NCBI RefSeq assembly: GCF_907165205.1
Contig: NC_058197.1
Location: forward strand, 19,057,766-19,121,765
Direction: 5' to 3'
Length of the DNA stretch: 64,000 bases
DNA from: Coccinella septempunctata
Taxonomy: Eukaryota; Arthropoda; Insecta; Coleoptera; Coccinellidae
Part shown: in pieces, positions 1 through 13,200 of the stretch
How the letters are laid out: every line of letters begins with the position of its first letter
How positions within the stretch are numbered: the first letter of the stretch is position 1
Notes under the pieces: generated by a model
Database searches by the model: none
Seen by the model: only the letters and a program-made list of their open reading frames with translations
Told to the model about the DNA's origin: nothing
Made by a program: the position numbers and the translations under genes

Positions 1-407
1 TTATGCGAACTTTTGACACCTACATGAACTACTTCTCGATCTATAGAAGGAGAGAGTTATTGGAAATTTTTTTCATTCATGATTTCCCAATCAGATGGAA
101 TGAGAATGATGAAAACTGAAATTTTAAAGCAGGAGATTCTCATGAACATGAATTTAGATTAAACTTTTCCATTCACAACAAAATTTATGTTCTTTCTTTG
201 CTATTTGTCTATTTGAACGATAATAAGAAACCTAAACTTGAAATCAAGGTATTGGTGCCTTTTCTTGTTTTAATTCAAGATTATAATTGTGTACTCAGTT
301 TTTGTGAAAATGAGGTGAGCCATAAATGAAATTTTTCCAAGTCTTCTGTTTTATTTGTGGAACTATGGAAGGAAATGCTTGTTCTGTTCACGCACATGTG
401 TTTTTAG

Positions 408-3400
408 GTATCAAAATTGGTCATACTCCATGAAGAAGCTGAAGATGGGCTTCCAATGCCAGACCTTCAACAACCAGTCAGATCGGTTAGCAATGCAGTC
501 CTTAATTTAGTGAAGGTGAGGTTAATTTAAACTTAATGGAAGTTAGCACTTTCCTTGCCAAATATTCCTTTAAAATTTATGGTTATTAGGTCGGTAGAGA
601 GACAATAAACAGTTCAGATGATCAGATACTGAAGCAAGACATGCCAGGAGCTCTGGTTCGTGTAGAAAGATCATCTAAACTGCTGGAAGAAGCATCTAGA
701 ATGCTCAAAGATGATCCATACAGTTCACCAGCCAGGAAACGATTGATAGATGGAAGTGGGGGCATTTTACAGGTTTGTACGATGTTTGGGAAGGGTTTTG
801 ATGGGTATACTGATGATTTTTACTTTCAGGCTACCTCAGCCCTTTTGTTATGCTTCGATGAATCTGAAGTTAGGAAAATAATCAGGGAATGCCACAGGGT
901 GTTGGATTACCTTGCCGTTGCTGAAGTTATCGAAACTTTGGACGAACTGGTACAGTTTTTGAGAGATCTGAGTCCTTGTCTGAGTAGGGTATCCAGAGAA
1001 GTCAGCGCCAGAGAGAAAGAGCTAACCCATCAGGTGAATTATTATATTATATATCAGCTCTGGTTAATGGTAATCAACGTTATTGGATTTTAAAGGTACA
1101 TGCTGAGATCTTGGTACGTTGCTTGGAACAAATAAAAACCCTGGCCCCAATTTTGATCTGTTCGATGAAGATCTACATTCATATCGTCTCTCAAGGGGGT
1201 AAGGGGGCCGAAGAGGCTGCGGAGAATAGGAATTACCTGGCTATGAGGATGACGGATGAGATAAACGAGATTATTAGGGTACTCCAGCTGACGAGCTATG
1301 ATGAAGAAACTTCGGAACTGGACAATTTGACTGTGCTGAAGAAATTGCAGAACGCTATTCAGAATAAAATCAACACCGCTAACGATTGGTTGCTGGTAAG
1401 TTTGGTTAATGGAAGTTTATACATAATATATACCTTTTTTTGTAGGATTCCAATGCGGTTAAGGGAGGAATTGGGGAAAAATCGGTTAGACAGATCATAG
1501 AAGACGCCCAGAAAGTTTCCCAGAGGTAATTGATTTTTATTGAATATTCGTAACTCCCAACTGATGTTATTTCCTAGATCTTTGCCCCACGATTCAAACG
1601 CAATCAACAAGCTGTGCTCCGAATTAACCACCATGACGGATGCCTTGTGCGAGCTAAGACAAGATGGCAAGGGTAACACGCCCCAAGCTGAATCGTTGGC
1701 CAGGGGCATCAGGGAGAAGTTGGGAGATTTACAGCAGGCCGTTCTCCATGCTGTCGTTGCAGTCGACAAGACGGGTCTGCAACAGACTGCTCATACCGTA
1801 CAAGGAAGGTGAGTTTTTGCCTTAAAAAAAAAACAGGAAGGGTTTTCATGGTTTTAAATTCATCCGGCAGGTTGGAGCAAGCCAGGAAGTGGTTATCGAA
1901 CCCCGGACAGGACGATAAAGGTTTGGGACAAAGGGCCATAGCCTTGATCGCTGAGGAGGGAAGGAAAGTGAGTATGGACTTGCTCTAAAGTCGAAAACTG
2001 GTTGAATTATATCAAAATAAGTACTCGATACATGTTTCTTAAGCTGAAAGGAGTAAACCGTAATTTTTACGTCAATCTTGACAGGACAGGAACCTGCGTT
2101 ACCGACCTTACAGATTCCTTTTTTCCTTCAGGTCGCGAACGGCCTCCCGGGCGTGCAGAAATCCGAGGTGCTGCAGCTCTGCGACGAGGTGGAGGGCCTG
2201 TCCCATCAGCTGTCCGACCTGTGCGCCCAGGGCAGGGGAGACGGCCCCCAGGCCCACGAGCTCGCCCGCCGCCTGTCGCAGAAGCTGCACGAGCTGAAGG
2301 AGAAGATCAACCAGGCGGTGGTGAACAGGGTGGTGGAGGATTTCATCGACATCGTCACGCCCCTCAAGCAGTTCACGGAGGCGGTGCTGGCGCCGGAGGG
2401 CACCCCCAACAGGGACCAGAATTTCTCTGACAGGGCAGCGAACCTGCAGCAGTTCTCCAATAGGGCAGTGAAGACGGCCAAGATGGTGGCTGCCGGTGAG
2501 TTTGACGTTTATCAAACGTCAACTGTCGAAATTCCGTAGCCTGCTTGGTTGTTAAAGTGATTTGGTGGTTTTAAGGTGGTAGCGGGGGTAACAAGAAGCT
2601 GGCTGAGTCTCTTCAGAGCGCTGCCAACCAGGTGGAGAGCCTGACCCCCCAGTTGACCTCGGCGGGAAGCATCAGGATGAACTACCCCTCTTCCAAGGCA
2701 GCCGATGAGCACTTTGAGAACCTTAAGAATCAATATGCAGACACCCTGACCAAAGTTAGGAATCTCTGCGATGAAGCCACGGATTCAGCAGATTTCGTCA
2801 AGGCTTCAGAGGAACAGATGAGGAAGCACACTTTCCTCTGCGAGGAGGCCATTAAGAACAAGCAGCCCCAGAAGATGGTGGACAACACCTCGGCCATAGC
2901 TCGGCTGGCCAACAGGGTGCTACTGGTGGCCAAACAGGAGAGTGACAACTCTGAAGATCCCAATTTCATCGATGACGTGAACAGGGCCTCCGACAACCTG
3001 CAGAATTGTGAGTGTGTGGTTTTTGGTGCTCTTTTCTTGGATTTTAACCTCTATCGTGTTTGTAGGCGTACCACCGATGGTTCAGGACGCAAAATTGGTT
3101 GCCATTAACCCATCAGATGCTAACGCGGCTTCAAGATGGAGAGAATCGAATAAGATCGTAAGAAAATGTTACTTCTCAATTTTTTCTTCAACGTTGTGAT
3201 GAATTTCATCTTCCAGTTGTTGAATGCGGTGGGAGATGTGCGTAAGGCTGTCCAGATAAACCCAGAACTACCCCCATTACCCGATATGAATTCCCTTCAT
3301 TTGGGTAAGTTTAATTTATTCAAAGGTGAAGGATTAACTTTGTAACATATAAAAAAATTTATTCCAGTGTACATAATCGATTTTTTCTTACAGAGCCCCC

Positions 3401-5658
3401 TGCACATACATACTTTGTCGATAAAGGTACTAAATACAGCTTACGTAATCTTTTAATTTGGTGCGAAAAAAAATTGTAAAGTTAGATGATCTCGAGCCTT
3501 GTAAATTCGTCTTATCTCGCTGTAGATCTCTTAACGCTTGTAACTTAGCACTTGCCTAAAATTTTTTAGTGGGAGAATCGATGAGGAGAACGCCGACGCC
3601 TGGAGAAAGAAATTTGGGGACCCTGAGCCCCACTCAGCCCCACCAACAGGGCAGGGTTAGCCCTTTGCCCAAGTGGGCCAGAGGTACAGAAAGAATATTT
3701 TCAAATTTAAACATGAATACCGTGTGGTTTTCAATGTTCAGATCAAATCGTTGTTCAAAATTTATTTTCCTGTTTTTGTTTGTAGTTTAATTTACGTTTT
3801 TTTTTTTCTGCAAATTAGGGGAGAATTCAGATTTGCTCTGCCAAGAACTTTTACCGAATCAGAACGAAAGAGGTAATTTTGGAAAAAGAATCGTAGGAAG
3901 ACGTTTTTGTTGGTTGTCGATGCAAAAATGTCTGGATCTACTGCATGTTAATACTTTTATAACTGTTATCATTGCTGGCTTTTTGCTAGGACGCTAACTG
4001 CTTACAGAAGGTTCAAATTATTAATTGGGATGTTTTTAAGGTTTGGTTTACTAATTTTTAATCATTTCATGCTTACTAAGGATGTTATAAATTTATTCCG
4101 GAGTATATATTGGAAGATGGTAATTTCTGTTTGATGTTGTTTTTTTTTTCTTTATCAGTTCGATTTGTTGGGCATTATCGCCAACGTTTTTCATAGCAGT
4201 GCCTGTTCAATAATACCAATGAGTCATTAGAACTACTTCAAGTTTTTAGTCCTTCTAAAGAACAAAACTGGTCATTAATGTTGATAAAACGTATCTTCCA
4301 TGGACTTTATTTTAGAATACAGTGGAACTCCTCTAATTCAAACTTTTCTATCTCGAAGAATTCTATAATTTGAATATTATTCACAAACAAAGACGTTTTT
4401 ACAACATGACTGTATATAACTATGATTTTTTTGGATATTTTTCGATAGTCACCGTTAGAGTAATTTTTCCCTCTATAAAACTAACCGTAGATGGAAATGT
4501 GATACATATTCTTGAAGAGCAACTCTTGGAGATTCGAGTTAGAGAACTTCCACTATATTTCGAAGAGTTCAGTAATAACCAGACTGCATGAAATTCACAT
4601 AGTTTGCCCTGGAATCGGACGAAACGAGGAATAAACCAGGATTCCTCGAAAACCTGCTTTTTCTTCTCGATTCCACGCATAACATCAAATACTCGACTCA
4701 TTTTGCACGGTTTTTCCCCCAAACCTGACCCCCGTTTCACCACCTTTTGTGTGTTATCAGATGAGGCGCCCCCCAGGCCCCCACTACCCAGGGACGGGGC
4801 CCCAGTGCGTCCACCTCCCCCTGAAACAGACGACGAAGACGACGTCTTCAAGCACGCTCCAAGTTCCAGCCAACCCATAATGGTAAGTTTGAGGTTTTCG
4901 TGTAAATCCCCAGATTTACCAATTTTTTTCTTTTAAGGTGGCTGCTCACAACCTACACAGGGAGGTGAGACAGTGGTCGGCTAAAGATAACGAACTCATC
5001 GCTGGTGCTAGAAGGATGGCCGTTCTGATGGCCAGGTTGTCGGAGCTGGTCCATAACGATGACAAGGGTGAGACATTTGATCTACTCACATATTGATTTT
5101 ATTCGGTTGGTTTTTGTAGGGAGTAAGAGGGAGTTGATAGCCACCGCCAAGGCTATAGCGGATGCCAGTGCTGATGTCACTAGGATAGCTAAGCAATTAG
5201 CTAGAGAATGCACGGATAAGAGGATCCGTACTAACCTGCTGCAGGTATGCGAAAGAATACCCACCATCGCTACCCAGTTGAAGATTCTGAGCACCGTCAA
5301 GGCCACAATGTTGGGGGCCCAAGGTAAGAAATCTGTCAATTCGTTTATAAAATGCTTCTATACGTTTTGCAACTCGTTACACGCTTAGTGAGGAGGGGGA
5401 TACCCTTTAAAGGTAAGATTTACCCCCTTTTTATGGTTCTCCACATCGTGGTAGTTCGATTTTCTCACCCCCTTGGTATTTTCAGGCTCCGAGGAGGACA
5501 GAGAGGCGACCGAAATGCTGGAGGGTAACGCGCAGAATCTCATGCAGAGCGTGAAGGAGACGGTGAGGGCGGCCGAGGGCGCAAGCGTGAAGATTCACGC
5601 GCAGACTCACGGCCGTCTGCGATGGGTCAGGAGGCAACCGTGGTACGCCTACGCCTAA
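408..5658 (+). CDS. Vinc: Vinculin (5' end lies before the window)
   Basis: Vinculin is the cytoplasmic actin-binding adaptor of cell-matrix and cell-cell junctions; it links talin or alpha-catenin to F-actin. Coding exons that join in frame: 408-515, 590-772, 830-1033, 1096-1395, 1446-1525, 1578-1808, 1871-1967, 2132-2495, 2576-3007, 3066-3157, 3217-3304, 3394-3426, 3570-3683, 3819-3872, 4761-4882, 4938-5067, 5120-5323 and 5486-5658. The translation matches vinculin throughout: the head motif LVILHEEAEDGLPMPD, helical bundles rich in Gln, Leu and Ala, a proline-rich acidic hinge (exon 4761-4882, RPPPPETDDEDD), and the tail ending in LRWVRRQPWYAYA. The first coding exon is missing, and 1-407 is intron. 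Exons 3570-3683 (38 codons) and 3819-3872 (18 codons) are whole-codon cassettes in the hinge and may be alternatively spliced. The hinge has no exact FPPPP VASP-binding box; RPPPP is nearest. Confidence 0.96.
5389..5412 (+). CDS. Candidate 24-nt microexon in the vinculin tail
   Basis: A TTAG acceptor at 5385-5388 and a GTAAGA donor at 5413 flank 24 bases that would insert eight in-frame residues (VRRGIPFK) between tail exons 5120-5323 and 5486-5658. The insert would sit just before the SEEDREATEM segment. The flanking exons also join cleanly without it, so it would be an optional cassette. Seen: splice signals and reading frame. Inferred: actual use. Confidence 0.4.
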
Positions 5659-7050
5659 GACCAGAGATCCGAACCAATTGAACATTTGCCATGTTTTCTA
5701 TCTTAAGGTAGCGTTTTTTAGCTGTTTACAAGAATTGATTCAAAGTAAGGGATCATACTGGACCTTTGGGATTAAGGTCCGTAATATTATTGAACAATAA
5801 CGTTGTTGGCTGATTGTTGAATGTTCAGTTGGTGCATTTTAGTTTTATTATCAATGTGTTCAGAGTTTGATGATTTTTTTATACGGTCTGGATTTTGATT
5901 CTACAGGTTGAAGGCTTTAAAAGCTTATTTATTTGAGTGCTTGCTTCGTCAGAGTTTAGATTATACGTTGTAATCACTTATCCGCAATAAAATTCAGTCG
6001 TAGACCGACTTCAACTTGTAGAACGACCGGTTTAAGAGCCTTGTTGATAAAAATATTTTACAGACTTAAACCAAGTACGTTTCCTAATTTAAGCCTTTCA
6101 TAACATATCTGTGACATTAATTTTTAACGATTTGGTTTAATCAATAACTTTTTTGATGATTTTTTCGCGATATATTAAATGTACGAAATGTTAAAGAAGA
6201 TAATAAGCTAGAAAAACATAGAGACTTAGAACTTGCCTTGCTATATTTTATAGAGATATTTTTATAAGCTTTACATATTCAGATGGAAGTGCAATAGGTG
6301 CCAAATTATGTTTTTTGAAGGGTCCGTAACGGCCACTTGAAATGTACAGGGTGGGCAAAATTCGTTGTCCACCAAGGGGATCTCAAGAACTATAAGAGCT
6401 AGAAGAAAAAGGAAAACACATTTTTGGAGCTTTTTTTTTTCAGATAAATGAAGAATGGTGATAACCGTGGCGTCCTACGATTCGTTGTTTTTGAGTTATT
6501 GGGAAAGAGTGAGATTTTGACGTTTGAAAAAAGTTCTCATAGCTTTTTCGTCTTTGAAGTTACAGATTTGAAACTTCCACCTTCTACAGGCACTTTTATA
6601 CGTAGAATCTATTGAGAAAAGACAAATTCAATAAAAGTTCCTAATTATTCGAAAAAAGTGTCTGGAGAAGGTTCAAGCTTCAGATCGGTGACTTCGAAGA
6701 CAAAAAAATTATTAGAACTTTTCGAAATCGGCCAAATCTTATTTTTTGCTTATATAACTTAAAAACCAAGAATTGTGGGAGGCAGATCACCTCGGTAGAC
6801 TAAGAATTTTGCCCACCCTGTACTGTTTTTATCGAGGAACACCAATCGTTACGGTCCCATTTGTTTCAACGCTGTCTTTGAGAGGATCTAAATATTTGTT
6901 GGGACATGCTTTTTTATATACACATAAATATGTTTTAAATAGTTAATTGTCCGTTTTTATATTAATGATATTTACATGTATTTTATTTATATAAACGAAT
7001 TGTAATTGGAGTGAAACTTATGTAATTTAACAAATAAATTAATATACAAT
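5659..7050 (+). other. Vinculin 3' UTR and convergent junction with PGK
   Basis: AT-rich non-coding DNA follows the vinculin stop. An AATAAA at 7033-7038 can serve vinculin. On the other strand, an AATAAA (read as tttatt around 7063) can serve PGK, whose stop is at 7226. The two genes are therefore tail to tail, with 3' ends abutting or overlapping by a few tens of bases. A 474-bp inverted-repeat element (6347-6820) lies inside the vinculin 3' UTR. Confidence 0.6.
6347..6820. mobile_element. MITE-like element with CAGGGTGGGCAAAATT termini
   Basis: The left end begins CAGGGTGGGCAAAATTC and the right end is its reverse complement; imperfect complementarity extends about 70 bp inward. The element is flanked by TA on both sides (6345-6346 and 6821-6822), the target duplication typical of Tc1/mariner-type elements. 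It is 474 bp long with no coding capacity, so it is a non-autonomous element. It sits in the predicted vinculin 3' UTR. Confidence 0.8.
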
Positions 7051-7225
7051 ACGTCACAAGTTTTTATTGGGACTTCCAGATTAAAAGGCTGATTGTAATT
7101 TTCACGATAATTTATTTCGAATCTTATATAATTTATTGTATTTCAAAATGATAAAGCTTTCAAATAAAATCTAACAGAAATTAACTAATAATTTAGGTAA
7201 CAATTTCCTTTCGTTCCTTCACAGT

Positions 7226-10200
7226 CTAGGCAGGAGAGAGAGCAGCAACTCCGGGCAATTCTTTACCTTCCAACAGCTCCAAACTGGCCCCACCACCAGT
7301 GGAAACGTGGGACACCTTGTCTTCAGTATTCCATTTCGCGCAGCAAGTCGCTGTATCACCACCACCTTCAAGGAATTTTTTTAATCGGACTCTCGAAGTA
7401 ATCAAGAATGAAAAACCTACCTATGATGGTTATACATCCCTTCTTGGTGGCCGCCACAACTTCATCCATGATGGACTTGGTACCCTTCGAGAAATTCTCG
7501 AACTCAAACACTCCAGCTGGCCTAAAACAGAACGAGAAGGAAATCAACCGAAGAACTTGTCCTACTATGGACTCCTGAAGGTTTATATTCTGTGTTCTGA
7601 TACACTGTCAATAATCTTCTAGTGGTAGTAGGTGCATAACCTTCAAAATTCCATAGCCTGCTAGATGACGAGTTCTCAGAAAGGAAATTTACCCGTTCCA
7701 CACGATGACCTTGGCCCTCTGGATGGGAACCTTGAACAGCTCGTTGGTTTTGGGCCCGACGTCCAAGCCCATCCAACCGTCGGGGATGCCGCACTTGCCA
7801 TCCGCCTCGCCCACCTGCGCCTTCTCGTCGAACTTGTCGGCAGTTATGAAATCGACCGGTAGATGGATCTGCACGTTGTTCTTCTTGGCCTTGGCCATCA
7901 GGTTAGGCACGATCTTGGCGCCCTCTTCGTCGAACAGAGAATTGCCGATCTGCAAACAGTTCAAGATCAAGATATCTCAAGTTGACAGTTCGAAATTCCC
8001 AAACGTCATCCGTTTAAAAAAAAAACCAGCAATTCATGCAGAACATTTTCGATTAACGTAACACAAAATTTGAATTGAAGACCTTGAGAAATGGTATAAG
8101 AAGCTGATAAAGACGTAAAGATGCCCCTGTATTCGTACATACCGTATCTGGATCCGGACATCGACGAAAAGGAGAAAAAATCGTTTTCTGGTCATTTCCT
8201 AGACACCGACGAGGAATCGGACGCGCCGAAGCTAGAAGACGATGCCGCCAAACGTGAGTAAAAGGTGATCACCTTCTTCGAAGGACCAAAATTGTAAATG
8301 AACCTTCTAGTACCGAACAAGACGCCCGTGGACTCGTTCAAGAGGAAGGTGAACGAAAACCTGAAGAATTTCAATAACAAAATGACGGATCTGCTCCAAG
8401 ACGGCTTGGGAGGCGTCGATAACATCTGTAAACAAGTGAAGGGTCTGATCCACCACGATACCAAGCAGGTTCACTCGGAAAAATTCATCGAGAAGTGCGC
8501 CAGAGGTGACGTGTACGATTGTACCGAGGAAAAAAAATACAACTCCCCAGGTAGACCCTTAAAAACCCTCAAAACCTCTTGTAACCCCCCTCTAACAGCC
8601 ACAGATCCCTCCCAAGACACCCTATACTTCACCTGCCAGGAAAACGAGGAGAAAATACGAGAATTCCAACGTGGAGAAGGCAGCAACGCTTTCACCACCA
8701 CCAAAGAACAAGACGACATCCCCCCAAAGAGGAAAGTACGCTCCAGACCCACCTCCAGAAGCCTCAGGTCCAAGAAGAGCGACCCGAAATGCAGCAAAAC
8801 CAAGCTATCCTCCAAATCCTTCAACGCCACCCCCAAACCGTCGGACACCAAGAAGAGCGCGGAGAAGATCAAGTCCAAGACCAAGACGAAGGCCTCCAAG
8901 TCCAGATCGTTGACGCAGAAGGATTCGAAGCCGGTTGACGAGGCTAGAGCCAAAAAAAGACTGGGACAGATCGAGAGGGACTACCAGAAGGTGGTGGAGA
9001 ACCTGGGGATGGTGGAACGGATGATGGCCTGCATCAACGAGAGGGTGGCCAGTCAGAAGTTGAAGGAGGACCTCACGTCCCAGGAGACCGTCAAGAGCGA
9101 AGGTTTGTTGCGATAACGCTCTTAACATAACCTGAAAATCCGATTATTTCGCAGAGAAGGGCTTGAAGATTAAGAAGAAGGCTACCAAACCGGCTAAAAC
9201 CAAATCCACCACACAAGAAACTGGGGAGGAGTCAGTGTCGCAAACTGAACGAGAAGACGAACGTAGGGAAGAGGAAAAAAAGATGACCAAGGAGGTAACC
9301 CGACGTAAAGAAACAAATCAACAAGAAAAAATACCTAATAAAGAGATAACCATCGAGGGTCAAACTGACGCAAAGACTAACCATAAATCGGACCAGAACA
9401 AGACAGCGTTGATGAGCGAAAGCCTCCAAAACCCCAACAACCAAAACCTTTTCTTCCAAAACCCCCAGAAGAAGATCAAATTAAACGAGAGCCTAACAGA
9501 CATAGACGCTCTTATCGACAACGCTGTCATGGAACTTGGAAGTCTCGTATACACAGACTTCGACGTCTCAACCAGCAGCTCGGACGCCAGCTTCAAGGCA
9601 ACGAACGATGAAGGCGCCCAGATGAAATACGAAGAATGCAACTCCATCACCAGGTACCCCCATCGAAAAACCACCGATTCAACCTCACCCAACCACATTT
9701 TACAGCACGTCCACTAGCACCGACAGCGAGGCTGTGTTGCTGGGGGAAGATTCTGAGAAATTCGAGATATCCAGGTCCTTCCAGGAGCTCAAGGATTCAT
9801 ACGTGCAGAAGATCAAGCAGGACACCACCGGGAAAACGAAGAAGAATAAACCCAAGGGTAAGTTATGGGTTAAACTGGATTGGATAACCCCAAGACTCGA
9901 TTTCAGTCCAGAAGAAGAGCTCTTTTGATCAGCTGCATGAAGAGATCTTCAACGATTCCAGCTGGAACAGGCTGGATCCTTCATCCTTCGAGGGTACCTT
10001 CTTGAAGGACAACAGCAGCGACCAAGAGACTGGGACAAACTGGAACCCAGAGGACAAGCTTGCGGAGCCTAAGAACGATCAGGATTTCGCTGTGTTGGAA
10101 GCGTTGCTCCACCCCAAAACCGAGAAGGTGCAGAAGGAACCGGTCACCGAAGAAATCATCACGATATCGCTGCCATCCGACAAGGAATCCAAGAGGTGAA

Positions 10201-13200
10201 GAAACGTCCCTTTTAAGAGGCCACATGGGCATTGATGGTTCTTTTACAGCTCCAAGAAAACCAGGGATTTCGTATCGAATATACGCAAAGTCGACACAGA
10301 GCACTTGGACGAAGAGACCCTACAGATAACTGTAACATTGACTGGGGACGAAGAAAAGACCGAGAAACCGAGGGAAATCTCAGATACCGAGGAGAATTTC
10401 GAGGCCAATCGCAGGCAAGAGAGGTCGCTGAGGAAGCAACAGAAGAAGAAGAGCAAAGACAAGAAGATGGCCACGAAGGAAACTGGTAAAACGGAGAAGG
10501 TTACCACCCATTCGGTCAAAACGCCCAAGGAAATCCAACTTGAGGACGATATCACGACGGTGGAGGTGTTCAAGAGGGAGAGTACCGAAGATACCACGGG
10601 GGACACCCCCAAAACCAAGCCCAAATTCAAGAAGAAACCCAAGAAACTCCCCCAATCAACCGATACGGTCGAAGTAGGACCCAAAGACTTCACCGAGATA
10701 AAAAAGATGGAGAGCAACTTCAGCGTGTGCTCCAGCTACTCCAGCACCACCAGTTTCGACGATACCATCGTGTGGTCGAAGGAAGACCATACAAAACCCA
10801 TAGATCCAATGAGACAAGTATCCATACAATGCAAGAAGTTAATAGGAGACTTAATGGTGGAAGAAGACACGATCAGTCTGGATAAAGTAAGCTCCAAACC
10901 TTCCCTCAACCCAACTCCACCGTGTCTTTTCCAGATGCTGGACGGGTATTTCAACACCCCCTTGATCCGAACCCTGGCCGGTCGACCGAAGAGACCTAGA
11001 TCCGTGAGGATACACACCCCAATCCAAGACCCGGACCTGAGGTCCATAGTACCGGAGGTACATCGTAAAAAAGCCATATCGGACCTTCACGAACGCATGG
11101 AGTACCAGATAAGACAGACGGACAGCTTCGACGGCTTCCTGACCCTCATGAACAAGACCAGGAGTAACCGAAAACCTCCCTTAGCCTACCAAACCTCTAA
11201 ATCCACGCGTTTCAGGAAAAGCCCTGATAAAACAAGCCGAGAGGCAGGACCACAACTTCAGGTGCCACATGAAGACGTGCTTCCGGAAGAGGTACCCTTT
11301 CAAGGTGGTGACGGCGTCCGTACCACCCGCCTTCGACAGCAAAACCAAGGAGAAGAAGGACCCGGAGAAGAAGTTCATCAACAGCCTGTGGTTCTCGCCC
11401 AAGGACTTCAAATTGAGGAGGAACAGCAGGATATTCAACAGGAAGAGGATGGAGATGTACTGCCAGAGTCTGCACAAGGGTCCCATGGTGCCGCGGTGTA
11501 AATGCGCAGACGCGTCGTCCAGGGAAGCAAAGAGGAGCGAGAAAGGTCGGAGATTCCAACAGTTCGTCCAACAATTCAACCTGATCGTTAATTTCTTGTA
11601 CAGCTTCAAACTACAGCATCTTGGTACGTAGCGGGACTCCGTTAGGTCGAAGACCCAACACTCCAAGACGCTGGATCCAACTTAGACCTCCGACAGCGGG
11701 AAGCGGCAACACCCATCGTCCACGGCTGCATCACTGCGATATACTGGACGACCTAACGCTCAAAGACCTGGCACCCTTCAACGCCGAATACCCGAGGAAC
11801 GATGAGAGACACATTCAAGAGGGTCTGCAGGGGAGCCTCTTGTACAAATTGGCCTGCGGGGGGCACAAAGGCGACGCAGACGGGACCCTGATGGAACTCA
11901 TAGCCCCCAAGCTGAGCTGCACCCAGACGGACTGCAAGATATGCAAGACGAAATCGGTATATCGACCTCTCAACCCTAGAAACCCTCCCTACATCCCCTT
12001 TCTTCCAGAAGACCGACAAGAAACCGCCGAAGAAACTCAGAAAGAAGCCTGGAGACGAACCTCTCCTAGCCTCCTCCAAGACCAACGAACTCCAGAACCT
12101 ATCGCCCAAAGCTGCCGCCCAACTGCTGATCCAGAACATCGGCGAGATAAAATCGAAGAAGAGCTCGACCAAGTCGCAGGTCAGCGAGAAGAACCTCAAC
12201 CGGTACAGGGACGCGAAGGGCAAGCGCAAGAACTCCAGGAAGACGCTGGCGCAGGACTCCAGGCTGGCCATACACCAGCGACTGGAGGAGAACTTGGTCA
12301 AGAAGATATTCAACAACAACAACAACCACCACGTACCTCCCATGGACTTCGTGACCAAACAGGCCGCGGTCCAGAAGCTGGTGCCGTTCAAGGATCAGTT
12401 CCAGAGGGCCCTGAAAGCGCCGGAACTGTACCCGAGGCCCAAGAGGTCCAACGTCACGCGGCTGTTCCCGTACATCAACGATCCGGACAACAAGGTCTTC
12501 CAGAACATCACCGTGTTGCCCGTGAAGGTCTTTTACGATTTCGAGCCGCTGAAGGACACGTCGGAGAAGAAACTGGAGGAAATGGACCATGTGGAAGGGT
12601 CCAGGACCAAGCAGGGGAACCCCCCGGTCAACATAACCTCTTTGTCGGAGACGGACGAGTTGGAGGTGTCGACAGTTGAACGTCCAAGACCTTCGACGGC
12701 CGGCGATAAGAATTCCAAGAAGAAGATGGCTGGTAAAAGACGCACAGGTCGATCAAGGTCAAAATATCCACCCATATCCACTAATATAGAACGAAACGTT
12801 TCAGGTACCCCCAAAAGTCCAATCTACGGCTCAAGACAAAGCCCTAATAAATACGCAAATCTACCTCCAAGCCCCATGGGGCAACCCATCGATGTGACCC
12901 TGACTCGGAAGAGCAAAGAGATCCTCTGCGTCAACCAGGACCCTTGCAGGACACCCCTGAGACGGCAGAGGTTCAAAAGATCGAGCAGCCTAGGAAAATC
13001 CACCGAAAGCGACAACCCAGGTTAAACCTCGTAAAAAAAATCGACAACTGGATAAATTGATTCCTCTTACAGTCAGCCAGTACTCGATCAAGAAACCCGG
13101 CAACCCCACCCCTTGGAAGCCAGCCTCTAGGAGACCAAGGACGCCGAAAACCCCACCGGTACCCAGATCCCCCATCAGTATACGATCCAAGGAGTGGACG

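Noticed and set aside
2002..2539. Overlapping long frames on both strands in the GC-rich vinculin exon
   Set aside because: Only the frame from 2132 joins the flanking vinculin exons; the rest are shadows of high-GC coding sequence.
8552..8599. A clear 48-bp intron in the nested gene
   Set aside because: Splice signals are present, but the segment is stop-free and 3n, so retention gives an equally valid frame; I did not fix the exon border.
10196..10330. Frame 10060-10329 as part of the nested gene
   Set aside because: The neighbouring frame (10002-10195, then a 55-bp intron, then 10251 onward) splices in phase, and this one does not.
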